Shown here: in pieces, positions 1 through 7,849 of the stretch | Numbering within the stretch: position 1 is the stretch's first letter | How the letters are laid out: each line of letters starts with the position of its first letter | Assembly (NCBI GenBank): GCA_037129555.1 | Contig: JBAXUS010000169.1 | Location: 1 to 13,858 of the forward strand | DNA length: 13,858 bases | Direction of reading: 5' to 3' | Origin: JANXLS01 sp037129555 | GTDB lineage: Bacteria > Planctomycetota > SZUA-567 > H5-PLA8 | The notes under the pieces: model-generated | The model's input: the letters and a program-made list of their open reading frames with translations, nothing else | What the model was told of the DNA's origin: nothing | Database searches by the model: none | Program-made: the position numbers and the translations under genes

Positions 1-2
1 GG

Positions 3-590
3 TTGAAAGCCGGCGATCTAATTCGTGGACGGTTGATGAAGGTAAACGACAACGTCCTGACGCTGCGCACATCGTGTCTCGGCGACAAGGATATTCAGCG
101 CAGTCTGCTGGCCGCGCTGTTCCTGTCCGCGTCGCCAAACGACAAAGGACTTGGGCTGACGTGGCTGTCATCCATGAAGCCGGAGAAGTCGTTCCATACG
201 CCGGTGTTTGACGCGGAATTTGCCGCTCGATTCGATACGACGGTGGACGGCGGCGACATGATGATTCAAGGCCAGCCGATCGAGCGAGGAATCGGAGTGC
301 ATTCGAAATCGGAGTTGACGTTCAAGCTCGACGGCACACCGCGCCGCTTCTTTTCGCTCTATGGAATCGATGCGGAAACGAACGGGCGCGGCGGCGTGAC
401 AGCTCGCGTTTTGGCGGACGGAAAAGAAGTCTGGAAATCCGGCTACGTCTCCGCGAAAGACGCTGCGAAGATCGTGAGCGTCGATCTCGGCCCGGCAAAA
501 ACCCTGACGCTCGAAGTCGACTACGGCTCAGACGGCGACGACAGCGGAGATCATTTTAATTGGGGATGGGCGAGTGTGATTAGAAATTAG
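3..590 (+). CDS. NPCBM-domain protein, 3' end only (5' truncated by window)
   Basis: The reading frame is open to the window edge, so the TTG at position 3 is probably an internal Leu codon and the true start lies outside. About 195 residues are visible. Residues 60-193 match the NPCBM (novel putative carbohydrate-binding module) pattern: a GIGVHS motif near residue 96, then F-x-LDG, a GID segment, a V-x-x-DGKEVW strand, and a terminal D-H-F-N-W-GWA motif. The first 40 residues (GDLIRGRLMKVNDN and following) resemble the small beta-barrel that often precedes NPCBM in planctomycete secreted proteins; this is inference. The family is thought to bind glycans, usually as part of a secreted or surface enzyme, so the missing N-terminal part may be catalytic. 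The gene converges on the DUF1501 operon and ends 171 bases from it. The domain call is fairly sure; overall function is unknown. Confidence 0.8.
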   Translation: MKAGDLIRGRLMKVNDNVLTLRTSCLGDKDIQRSLLAALFLSASPNDKGLGLTWLSSMKPEKSFHTPVFDAEFAARFDTTVDGGDMMIQGQPIERGIGVHSKSELTFKLDGTPRRFFSLYGIDAETNGRGGVTARVLADGKEVWKSGYVSAKDAAKIVSVDLGPAKTLTLEVDYGSDGDDSGDHFNWGWASVIRN

Positions 591-619
591 GATTCAAATT
601 TGGACGGGGGGTGAACGGC

Positions 620-675
620 TGATTTGTCATTAGTTATTAGTCATTTGTCATTTGTCATTTGTCATTTGTCATTTG
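620..675. repeat. Heptanucleotide tandem repeat (TCATTTG)n
   Basis: Eight consecutive 7-base units run through this spacer. Five are exact TCATTTG copies (641-675); three upstream units are variants (TGATTTG, TCATTAG, TTATTAG). The array forms the left arm of a larger inverted repeat. It resembles the short tandemly repeated heptamers known from cyanobacteria and other bacteria (from memory). It lies between convergent genes and does not look coding. Confidence 0.85.
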
Positions 676-747
676 GACTGCGCTATCAGCTCTGCATGGG
701 AAGCAGTTAAATGAAAAATGACATATGACTAATAACTAATGACAAAT
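622..747. repeat. Large inverted repeat between convergent genes
   Basis: Bases 622-660 and 709-747 are reverse complements over 39 positions with only two mismatches; the outer 23 positions (622-644 against 725-747) match exactly. The loop is 48 bases (661-708). The left arm is built from the heptamer repeat, and the right arm carries degenerate heptamers on the other strand. The element sits between two converging stop codons, so its RNA would form a long AT-rich hairpin at the 3' end of either transcript. It could block read-through or protect the 3' end, but there is no classical GC stem plus T-run. The match is directly visible; the role is inference. Confidence 0.85.
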
Positions 748-761
748 GCTGTCGCAGTCAT

Positions 762-2213
762 CTATCGCAAGACGTCATAAAGCACCCGCCCATGAACGTC
801 TGTCAGCCGGAAATCGCGGCCGCCGTAGCGGTACGTGAGGCGTTCGTGGTCGACGCCGAGTTGATGGAGGACCGTGGCCCACATGTCGTAGACGGTGCAT
901 TTTTTCTCGACGGCGTAATAGCCGAGATCGTCGGTCGCGCCGTAGATCATGCCGCCTTTGACGCCGCCGCCGGCCATCCAGACGCTGAAGCCGTAGGGGT
1001 TGTGGTCGCGTCCGTTGCTGCCTTGCGAGAACGGCGTCCGGCCAAATTCGCCAGCCCAGACAATGAGCGTGTCGTCGAGCAGGCCGCGTGATCGCAGGTC
1101 CTGGATCAGCGCGGCGATGGGCTGATCGACTTGTTGAGCCATCGCGGCGTGGCCCTTTTGAAGTTCGCCATGTTGGTCCCACGGATTGGCCGCACCGCCC
1201 GCGCCGATGCCATGCGTGAGGCAACTGAGTTCGATGAAGCGCACACCGCGTTCGACGAGACGCCGCGCGAGGAGGGCTTGGCGTGCGTACGCGGCTTTTT
1301 GCGGGATCGGGGAATCGATACCGTAGAGTTTCTTGGTGGCGTCGCTTTCGCCGGAGATGTCGCAGAGTTCGGGAACGGAGCTCTGCATCCGAAACGCGGT
1401 TTCGTAATTGCGGATGGCGGCTTCGACTTGGGAATCGGCAGAGGTCTCGGCGAGGAACGGCTCGTCGAATTGACGGGCAAAATCGAGACGCCGTTTTTGC
1501 GCGGAGACCGAATCTCGCGAGCGGATGTTGCGGACGGCTTCAGGCTGGTCGGCTTTCATGACCGAGCCTTGATGCCGCCCCGGCAAAAATCCGTTGCTGA
1601 ACAAACTGACGCCGCCATGTGGCGCAACGGCGCTGCCAGATTGGAGGACGACGTAGCCGGGAAGGTCCTGATTGGAGGTGCCGAGACCATACGCGGCCCA
1701 CGCGCCAGCGCTGGGGTAGCCCATGATCGGGAAGCCGGTGTGCATGAAGAAATTGGCTTGCGCATGCTCGTTCAGCGGTGCGGTCATCGAGCGGATCACG
1801 CAGAGTTCGTCCGCGCATTTGGCAACTTCGGGGAACATGCTGCTGACCGGCATGCCGCATTTTCCGGACGGCGAAAACTCGAACGGGCTGGCCATGATGT
1901 TGCCGTTATTGTTGAACATCGTCCGCTCAACTTTGACCGGCATCGGCTTGCCATGCAACGTCTTCAAGAGGGGCTTCGGATCAAACGAATCGATGTGCGA
2001 AACGCCGCCGGACATGAAACAGAAAATCACGTGTTTGGCTTTCGGCGCGTGATGCGTTTTCTTCAGCGCCGCGCCCTGGGGCAAATCGCTGGCATCTGCT
2101 CGGGCAGCTTTGCCGAGCAATCCAGCAAGCGCGACCGCTCCGAAGCCGGTCGAGCAGGTGCGGAGCATGTTGCGCCGGGAGATGTGGTTGAGATGTGTGC
2201 AGTCACTTTTCAT
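762..2213 (-). CDS. DUF1501 family protein, Tat-exported
   Basis: This 483-residue protein starts with a twin-arginine signal (SRRNMLR at 12-18, a hydrophobic stretch 23-34, and a likely cleavage after ARA near residue 39). The body matches DUF1501, a family related to the sulfatase/alkaline phosphatase fold: GGVSHIDSFDPKP at 69-81, WDQHGE at 345-350, GEFGRTP at 388-394, GRDHNPYG at 401-408, then an AGGGVKGG and a GATDDLGY segment. The length is usual for the family. Tat export implies folding, perhaps with a bound cofactor or metal, in the cytoplasm. It begins 27 bases after the stop of the PSCyt1/DUF1553 gene on the same strand, the usual pairing in Planctomycetota and Verrucomicrobiota, so the two are probably co-transcribed. 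A GAAGAAGG stretch lies upstream of the ATG. The enzymatic activity of DUF1501 is not known to me; the family call is very sure. Confidence 0.95.
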   Translation of the reverse strand: MKSDCTHLNHISRRNMLRTCSTGFGAVALAGLLGKAARADASDLPQGAALKKTHHAPKAKHVIFCFMSGGVSHIDSFDPKPLLKTLHGKPMPVKVERTMFNNNGNIMASPFEFSPSGKCGMPVSSMFPEVAKCADELCVIRSMTAPLNEHAQANFFMHTGFPIMGYPSAGAWAAYGLGTSNQDLPGYVVLQSGSAVAPHGGVSLFSNGFLPGRHQGSVMKADQPEAVRNIRSRDSVSAQKRRLDFARQFDEPFLAETSADSQVEAAIRNYETAFRMQSSVPELCDISGESDATKKLYGIDSPIPQKAAYARQALLARRLVERGVRFIELSCLTHGIGAGGAANPWDQHGELQKGHAAMAQQVDQPIAALIQDLRSRGLLDDTLIVWAGEFGRTPFSQGSNGRDHNPYGFSVWMAGGGVKGGMIYGATDDLGYYAVEKKCTVYDMWATVLHQLGVDHERLTYRYGGRDFRLTDVHGRVLYDVLR

Positions 2214-2240
2214 AGACGAAAACCTTCTTCGGATCGGAGG

Positions 2241-5200
2241 TCATTTGATATAGATAAATTCTTTAAACGTAAACATCGCCCGAGCGACGTCGGTCCAAAC
2301 GGCTTTGTCGCTCATGCCGTCGGGTAGCGGCCCGAGTTTCGACATCTCCGATTCCAGAGCCGAGATTTGCGCTTTTAATTCAGCGACATGTTTGCGATCC
2401 GTTTCGCTGAGTGCGGCTAGAATTTGGGCATCCGAAACGTACGCCGCAGTCGAGCCGGATGTGGCGCGAATTTCGTCAGCACTGAGAGCCCGGTCGTACA
2501 AATTCGCGCGGAGAATTCGTCCAGACAAAAACGAATTCGCGCCGCCGGGAAGATGCCGATTTCCGAAACCGACAACAGCCTCGCCGGCTTTGAATTCGAC
2601 AGGCCCGTCGCTCTTGTAAGCAGTGCCGTACGGTGAACCGTCGCGGTACATGGCGATCTGTCCGTCAGCGTGATACGCAATCGCGAGGTGAATTGGGCGA
2701 CTGGACGCGTCCTTTTCAGTGGGTCCGGCGAACGATTGTGTGCGCTTGAAATTGTTGCTGCCAGCGAGCCATTGATGCGGGTCTTTTTCGGCGAAGACAA
2801 TGGAATCGAAGACCGCGCCGGTGGGTGTTTCAATAGTCATGACGCCTCCGCCGCGCTGGTCCAGCGTGTCCAGTTGCACCCAGGCCTCGAGTGTTTTTTC
2901 GGTGATCGTTTTTGAGAGAGGAGTCGTGACAACATGCGCCTTATTCTTGACGACAAGCGCTCCATTCTCCGAGCGTGCGCCATTCTTCGCCGAGCCATGA
3001 GCCGAGCCGATCACGTCCTTCAAATCCGATTTGAAATCCCAATGCGCGAATGGCTTCGGGAGGTTCTGATCGGCAGTCGCCTTCGGTTTTCCGGCGAGGT
3101 CCACTTCCAACTTCGCGCGGATCGGATCGACCACTTTTCTCAAAGCATTGTTGAGTTCGTCGATCTGTTTGCGCAATTCGGAGTACTTGACTGCTGCCGC
3201 CGATTGGCCGCTCTTGGCTTCAACCAGATAAGTCTTGATGCGCACAATTTCCCCGGACAATGCGGGCCGCGACAATGCGGTCATGAACATGCCGGAAATC
3301 CGTGCGTCGTCCGTCGTCAATTTAGTATCGGACAACACTCGCCCAGCCCACGCCGAAGCCAGCGACGCGACATGCTCGTCATTCATCAGCGTCAGCGATT
3401 GCGCCGGAACGTTCGTCGCATCGCGACGCCCAACCGTTGTAAATGGCTCAGGAAAATCGAAGACGCGCAGGAACGGATCCAGCGCATTGCGTCGCACCGC
3501 AACATACACACTGCGCCGCACCGAATTTCCATCCGACGGTGCGCCGTACAAATCCGCATTCAAACTACCCGACACCGCCAGCAATTCATCGCGAATCGCC
3601 TCGGCTTCCAACCGCCGCACAAACGCATGCGAAAGCAACGAATTGTCGGGATCGAGTTGCGCCGCCTTTGTCGAGGGATGCGACGACATCTGCCACGTTT
3701 TCGACGTGACGATAAATCGGATCGTCTCCTTGAGCGACCAGTTCTTTTCTTTGAATCGCGTCGCGAGAAAATCGAGGAGTTCCGGGTGCGTCGGCTCAAA
3801 GCCAAGCTTCCCAAAATTATCCGGCGACGCCACAATTCCGCGCCCAAAAAGATGGTGCCACAACCGGTTCACGATCACACGACGCGTCAGCGGATTATCG
3901 TCGCGCAGCACATTATCCGCGAGCTGTTCGCGCCCGCTCAACGACGTCTCATATGGCTTCGCATCAATCGCTTCAAGAAATCTCCGGGGCACCATATCGC
4001 CGGGCGTCTTGTGATTTCCGCGCACCAAAAGCGGATGATTTCGCCCAGCCGTCTCCTCCAATCCCGGCACGCGCGTTGGGACGACGAGCGCCTCATCCAA
4101 GTCACGGTATTCCGCGATCAGCGCTTGTGCCGGCCCCAGCTTATCGACCTGATTCGGCAGCACGTTTTGCTTCAAACAGGCATCCAAAAACAACGCTTGC
4201 GCGTCGCTCATTGCGCCGGATTTCCACGCCAGAATCGCAGTATTCAAAGAGGTTGTATAAAGCGTATTCAAATCAGCGAACAACTTCGGCGGTGTCTTTT
4301 CTGCCGCTTCAAAAATCGGATCGAAGAATTCGCGCGGAGCCACAGGCGGCCCACCCTCTCCCTTTTTAATAATCGCCGCGCCCCGAATTCCGAACCACGA
4401 CCGCGCTTCATTATTCACCAAAACCGGCGCATCTTTTCCAGCCGTGATTTCCAAATGCAGATCGTCGCCATTCCAATACGTCGCATCAAACCTCTGCCAG
4501 TGCCACTCTTTTTGCGTCTTCGCTTCCGGGTAAACCGTCCCATTGCGCGGATAGTCCTGAACCACGTATCGCGCCGCCGATGTACCGTCGCCGATCACGT
4601 TCATCCAGACCTCATAATCGCCGCCGAGATGCACCAACCCCGACGACAATCGCGCCGGACTCTTCGCCGAAATCAAATTCGAATAAACGCCGCCCGGAAA
4701 TATCGCCGTCAGTGCATTAGCACCGCTCGATGCAAGCGCGAACTCCCCTGCCCTGCTCGGCTTTTCAGCGAGGCCATTTCCAGCGCGGTACCACGTCGCT
4801 GCATCCGCCTCGCGCGCCAAATCCCAACGCTTATACACGGCGCGTTGAGCGAACTCCTCGCGCTGCTTTCGCTCGGCTTTCCACTCAGCATCACGTCGCT
4901 GCCAACCTGCATTGAAATGCGCGTCGTCCACTCCTTCTTTATGCAGCTTAAAAATCGGATGAAGCACATCGCCGGGCTTCTCTGCTTTCGTCCACGCACC
5001 TTTATCAGACTTCAAATCATCTGCCAACTTCCCTGCCGCGTCTGTCCAAACATCAGCAAGCGCCGCGCGAATTTTCGGCTTCAATGCAGCCAACTCAGCT
5101 CGATTGGCGTTGAGCTTTTCGGGTGAGGTGATGACCGTTCGACCAGGTCGGCACGACGCAAAAATTCCATACAACGCGTAATAGTCCTTCTGACTGATCG

Positions 5201-6404
5201 CATCAAATTTATGGTCGTGGCATTTCGCGCACGAAACGGTCAGTCCCAAGAACGCCTTCGAAAACGTGTTGATTTCATCGTCGATAAATCGCGTCTTTTC
5301 TTCCAACGCATCCGTCGGTGCGAAGCCATGAAAAACCATCCGCCAATGCGCCGGACCAATGGCCGATTCATTGATTCCCTGCTCCTTATTTATGCGCGGC
5401 GACTTCATTAAATCGCCCACGATATGCTCGCGCACCAACTGGTCGTACGGCACATCCGCGTTCAACGCTCGAATCAGATAATCGCGATACATAAACGCGT
5501 TATCAATTCCCGGATCGCCCTCCGACCCGTGCGATTCCGCATATCGAATCCAGTCCATCCAATGCCGAGCCCAACGCTCACCGAAATGCGAGCTGGCCAG
5601 CAGGTGATCGACAAGTGCCTCGAAACCGTTACGCTGAGTCAAACGCGCGGACCATGTCTCTGCCTCCTCCGCGCTCGGTGGCAATCCGATCAGCGCAAAG
5701 AATGTCCGCCGCACCAACGTCCGAGCATCAGCTCCGGCATTCGGCTCTAGCCCTTTTTCGTGAAGCTTCGAAAAAATGAATCGATCGACCGGATGGTCCG
5801 ACCATTTATTCTCCGGCAACACCAGCGGAGTCGCTGCTTTGATCGGCTGAAAGCTCCACCACTTCTTCCGTTTTTCGAGCATCGTTTCCCACGACGTAGC
5901 GTTCGCCAATTCAGTCGCGCTCGGTGGTTTGTCGCGCGGATCAACGGCACCGTCTGCGATCCATTTTTCAAAATCTGCAACGATGCGTTCGTCTAATTTG
6001 CCGCCTTTCTTCGGCATGAGAGTCCCCTTGACTTCATGCCGCAAAATAGGAATCAGCTTGCTAGCTTCCGGCTTCCCCGCCACAACAATGACTCCCTCAT
6101 CGCCTCCCTTAAGGAGCGACGCCCGATCATCGAGTGCCAAGCCACCGTCCTGCGTCTTCGCGGTATTGTGGCACGAGTAACACTGTTCAACCAACACCGG
6201 GCGAATACGCGTTTCGAAAAATTCGAGCTTCGCCGCCAAGCTCGTTTCAGCAGCGCATGACACACCCATCATCAACCCGCAAACAAGCGCAAAGTCGAAG
6301 ACCATGGACTGCGGCAGCCCGCTGCCGCTTTTGCCCACCCAGCCCTGCTGGCGGAAGTTGACGCTACTTTTCCCAATCGACATCACGCTTTTCCACCCAT
6401 TCAT
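2241..6404 (-). CDS. PSCyt1 cytochrome / DUF1549 / DUF1553 / LamG-like protein
   Basis: This 1387-residue exported protein is of a type expanded in Planctomycetota. Domains in order: a hydrophobic signal segment (36-50); a planctomycete cytochrome C domain (about 62-135) with haem-binding CYSCH at 75-79 and a possible axial Met in LMPKKG near 130; DUF1549 (about 200-420) ending in a second CxxCH, CAKCH at 392-396; a Lys/Glu-rich linker and a beta-rich region (about 550-690); DUF1553 (about 825-1060, with NPLTRRVIVNRLWHHLFGRG); a short coiled coil (1070-1100); a LamG-like segment (about 1118-1310); a second helical segment (1330-1356); and the family's typical C-terminus ending in FKEFIYIK. 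It is probably a periplasmic c-type cytochrome with a carbohydrate- or protein-binding module. The chosen ATG (6404) has AAAGG eight bases upstream. An internal ATG at 6305 (residue 34) is a serious alternative because the extra 33 residues include a palindromic repeat. It lies 44 bases after the sialidase gene and 27 before DUF1501. Confidence 0.93.
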   Translation of the reverse strand: MNGWKSVMSIGKSSVNFRQQGWVGKSGSGLPQSMVFDFALVCGLMMGVSCAAETSLAAKLEFFETRIRPVLVEQCYSCHNTAKTQDGGLALDDRASLLKGGDEGVIVVAGKPEASKLIPILRHEVKGTLMPKKGGKLDERIVADFEKWIADGAVDPRDKPPSATELANATSWETMLEKRKKWWSFQPIKAATPLVLPENKWSDHPVDRFIFSKLHEKGLEPNAGADARTLVRRTFFALIGLPPSAEEAETWSARLTQRNGFEALVDHLLASSHFGERWARHWMDWIRYAESHGSEGDPGIDNAFMYRDYLIRALNADVPYDQLVREHIVGDLMKSPRINKEQGINESAIGPAHWRMVFHGFAPTDALEEKTRFIDDEINTFSKAFLGLTVSCAKCHDHKFDAISQKDYYALYGIFASCRPGRTVITSPEKLNANRAELAALKPKIRAALADVWTDAAGKLADDLKSDKGAWTKAEKPGDVLHPIFKLHKEGVDDAHFNAGWQRRDAEWKAERKQREEFAQRAVYKRWDLAREADAATWYRAGNGLAEKPSRAGEFALASSGANALTAIFPGGVYSNLISAKSPARLSSGLVHLGGDYEVWMNVIGDGTSAARYVVQDYPRNGTVYPEAKTQKEWHWQRFDATYWNGDDLHLEITAGKDAPVLVNNEARSWFGIRGAAIIKKGEGGPPVAPREFFDPIFEAAEKTPPKLFADLNTLYTTSLNTAILAWKSGAMSDAQALFLDACLKQNVLPNQVDKLGPAQALIAEYRDLDEALVVPTRVPGLEETAGRNHPLLVRGNHKTPGDMVPRRFLEAIDAKPYETSLSGREQLADNVLRDDNPLTRRVIVNRLWHHLFGRGIVASPDNFGKLGFEPTHPELLDFLATRFKEKNWSLKETIRFIVTSKTWQMSSHPSTKAAQLDPDNSLLSHAFVRRLEAEAIRDELLAVSGSLNADLYGAPSDGNSVRRSVYVAVRRNALDPFLRVFDFPEPFTTVGRRDATNVPAQSLTLMNDEHVASLASAWAGRVLSDTKLTTDDARISGMFMTALSRPALSGEIVRIKTYLVEAKSGQSAAAVKYSELRKQIDELNNALRKVVDPIRAKLEVDLAGKPKATADQNLPKPFAHWDFKSDLKDVIGSAHGSAKNGARSENGALVVKNKAHVVTTPLSKTITEKTLEAWVQLDTLDQRGGGVMTIETPTGAVFDSIVFAEKDPHQWLAGSNNFKRTQSFAGPTEKDASSRPIHLAIAYHADGQIAMYRDGSPYGTAYKSDGPVEFKAGEAVVGFGNRHLPGGANSFLSGRILRANLYDRALSADEIRATSGSTAAYVSDAQILAALSETDRKHVAELKAQISALESEMSKLGPLPDGMSDKAVWTDVARAMFTFKEFIYIK
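6311..6328. repeat. GC-rich palindrome inside the 5' coding end
   Basis: Bases 6311-6318 (GCGGCAGC) and 6321-6328 (GCTGCCGC) form a perfect 8-bp inverted repeat with a 2-base centre. It is followed on the plus strand by a second small inverted repeat around CCAGC/GCTGG (6339-6351). It lies just upstream of the alternative start at 6305 and encodes the KSGSGLPQS stretch of the PSCyt1 N-terminus. It resembles GC-rich REP-like repeats that I recall from Verrucomicrobia; family membership cannot be confirmed here. Confidence 0.55.
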
Positions 6405-6425
6405 TCTTTGCGCCTTTGCGTTCCA
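6405..6425 (-). promoter_or_regulatory. Ribosome-binding region inside an octamer repeat, PSCyt1 gene
   Basis: Upstream of the ATG at 6404, the minus strand reads CGCAAAGG then CGCAAAGA, two near-identical 8-mers directly abutting the start codon. AAAGG gives a plausible Shine-Dalgarno with 8-base spacing. The direct repeat resembles GCAAAG-type tandem repeats common between bacterial genes (recollection), so the ribosome-site match may be coincidental. This matters for choosing between the starts at 6404 and 6305. Confidence 0.4.
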
Positions 6426-6448
6426 AACACCAACCTACAGACGCCAAA

Positions 6449-7600
6449 TTACTTCCCGTCCAGAACCCACTCCACCCCAAACCGCGCGAACACAATCCGT
6501 CCATAATTGTCCGCTTCAAACAAGCAGCCGACATCGCCATTCGGCAACCGCGTCAACACCGAATAAGCAAACGATTCCTTGCGCAGCACGCGTTTAACTG
6601 GCCACGTCTTGCCGTCATCAGAGCTCGCGTACACAGTTCCGTTGTCGCGCTTCAAACTGTCCGGACCGGAATAAAGAAGGAGATTCTTCGCGCCATTTTC
6701 TCCAAACGAATAGCGCAGAATCGACGCCATGCAACTCGGATCGCGCAATTCAGGCACATCTTCAACACTCGACCACGTCTTGCCGCCGTCATGACTGATC
6801 GACTTCTTTCGCACCTTCGTCCCAGCGAATTGGCGGCTGTTCAAAAGCACCGAACCATCGGACAATTCTGCAACCTGCACTTCATTAATCTGGCTGCGCT
6901 TACCGCCCTTCGCAACATCAACCAGCGCGCCGGGAACGTTCTCACCCATCGCCCACGTCGCCCCGCGATCATCGCTGTACACCGCGTAATTGTTCCATAC
7001 GCCAAAAGGGCCTTCATTAAAAGGGAAGATAATCCGCCCTTTATTCGCCCCATGTTCCAACTGAATCGCGATCCCCGGACCACTGGCAATCGTTGTCGCC
7101 AACGTCGGGCGTTTCGTCGTGGATGTGATGTCCAATGGCTTGCTCCACGTCGCGCCGTCGTCATCCGAAGTCGTCAAAAAATTGCGATACACATTCGCGC
7201 CGTCGTATCCCGTCGCCGTCTCTTTACTATGCTCCTTCAAGTGCCCAGGAATGCGCTGATACATCAACAACACGCGCCCCGTTTCGCGCTCGACAATAGC
7301 CGTCGGATTATTCAACGAATTCGCACCATCATCGTGAACCGTTTGCACCGCCAACCACGTCGCGCCATTGTCCGTGCTCCGCTTCAAAATAATCTTATTC
7401 TGAGCCTGATCCGCATTCGCCGCGCGACCTTCAGCAAACGCAAGAATCGTCCCCTTCTTCGTCACAACAACCGACGGAATCCGGATCGATTTGAAACCAT
7501 CCGTCTTCGGCACAAAACAATCACTGAACACCGGCTCCGCAGTCTGCGCCGCGAATGCTGTCACCAACAACGCCCCAACATAAAAAATCAATCGTTTCAT
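6449..7600 (-). CDS. Exported sialidase (exo-alpha-sialidase, GH33 type)
   Basis: This 383-residue protein has a signal peptide (1-21, cleavage near TAFAAQTA). It carries the sialidase RIP motif (R40-I-P42) and five Asp-boxes of form S-x-D-x-G-x-T-W: near 75-82 (STDNGATW), 145-152 (SDDDGATW), 209-216 (SDDRGATW), 269-276 (SHDGGKTW) and 326-333 (SSDDGKTW). The expected catalytic set can be assigned: arginine triad R40, R256 (NSR) and R318, acid/base D64, nucleophile pair Y346 (FAYS) with E240 (NEVQ), and E362. A six-bladed propeller that releases terminal sialic acid from glycans outside the cytoplasm is therefore likely, although sequence alone does not prove the substrate. The ATG has TGGAG five bases upstream. 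It is the first gene of the three-gene operon, 44 bases before the PSCyt1 gene. Its regulatory region holds the 216-bp inverted-repeat element, which starts 34 bases from the start codon. Confidence 0.93.
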   Translation of the reverse strand: MKRLIFYVGALLVTAFAAQTAEPVFSDCFVPKTDGFKSIRIPSVVVTKKGTILAFAEGRAANADQAQNKIILKRSTDNGATWLAVQTVHDDGANSLNNPTAIVERETGRVLLMYQRIPGHLKEHSKETATGYDGANVYRNFLTTSDDDGATWSKPLDITSTTKRPTLATTIASGPGIAIQLEHGANKGRIIFPFNEGPFGVWNNYAVYSDDRGATWAMGENVPGALVDVAKGGKRSQINEVQVAELSDGSVLLNSRQFAGTKVRKKSISHDGGKTWSSVEDVPELRDPSCMASILRYSFGENGAKNLLLYSGPDSLKRDNGTVYASSDDGKTWPVKRVLRKESFAYSVLTRLPNGDVGCLFEADNYGRIVFARFGVEWVLDGK

Positions 7601-7633
7601 CGTTTCTCCATAAAAGCAGGTCCTTTTCCTATC

Positions 7634-7849
7634 GGGTGCATCCCGGACGTGTATTGCTGTTCCCTCTCCCCTTGAGGGAGAGGGCCGACGAGACAGCTGT
7701 TCCGTCTCGCGGGGTGAGGGGTAAACGCTGATTAATCTAAGCGCGTTTTATGTATCCACGCATTCCCCTCACTCGGGAGCGAGTACGCTCGTCCGCCCTC
7801 TCCCGCAAGGGGAGAGGGGAATGGCAACCGCAAGTCCGGTAATGCACCC
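7634..7849. mobile_element. MITE/REPIN-like imperfect inverted-repeat element, 216 bp
   Basis: Two related halves (7634-7721 and 7765-7849) face each other around a 43-base centre. The ends are exact inverted GGGTGCAT/ATGCACCC, followed inward by a shared CCGGAC block. Each half holds a perfect 9-bp hairpin CCCTCTCCC/GGGAGAGGG (7662-7684 and 7796-7818, 5-base loops). Each also has a second, diverged hairpin: CGAGAC/GTCTCG (7689-7709) and GAGCG/CGCTC (7777-7790). Each then ends in GTGAGGGG towards the centre. No coding sequence of plausible length fits inside and I see no clear target-site duplication. The layout is that of a non-autonomous element moved in trans, for example by a REP-associated tyrosine transposase (inference). 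It occupies most of the sialidase upstream region. Confidence 0.7.

Noticed and set aside
620..675. Tandem repeat considered as a CRISPR remnant
   Set aside because: Units are 7 bases with no spacers, so it is a simple heptamer array.
1131..2327. 398-codon plus-strand frame
   Set aside because: Antisense shadow of DUF1501, whose minus-strand motifs and Tat signal are unmistakable.
2934..5126. 730-codon open frame on the plus strand
   Set aside because: It lies wholly antisense to the PSCyt1/DUF1553 gene, is extremely Arg-rich with no recognisable motif, and is explained by the codon bias of the real gene on the minus strand.
6416..7675. 419-codon plus-strand frame
   Set aside because: Antisense to the sialidase; Arg-rich, without domain motifs, while the minus strand has five Asp-boxes and the full catalytic set.
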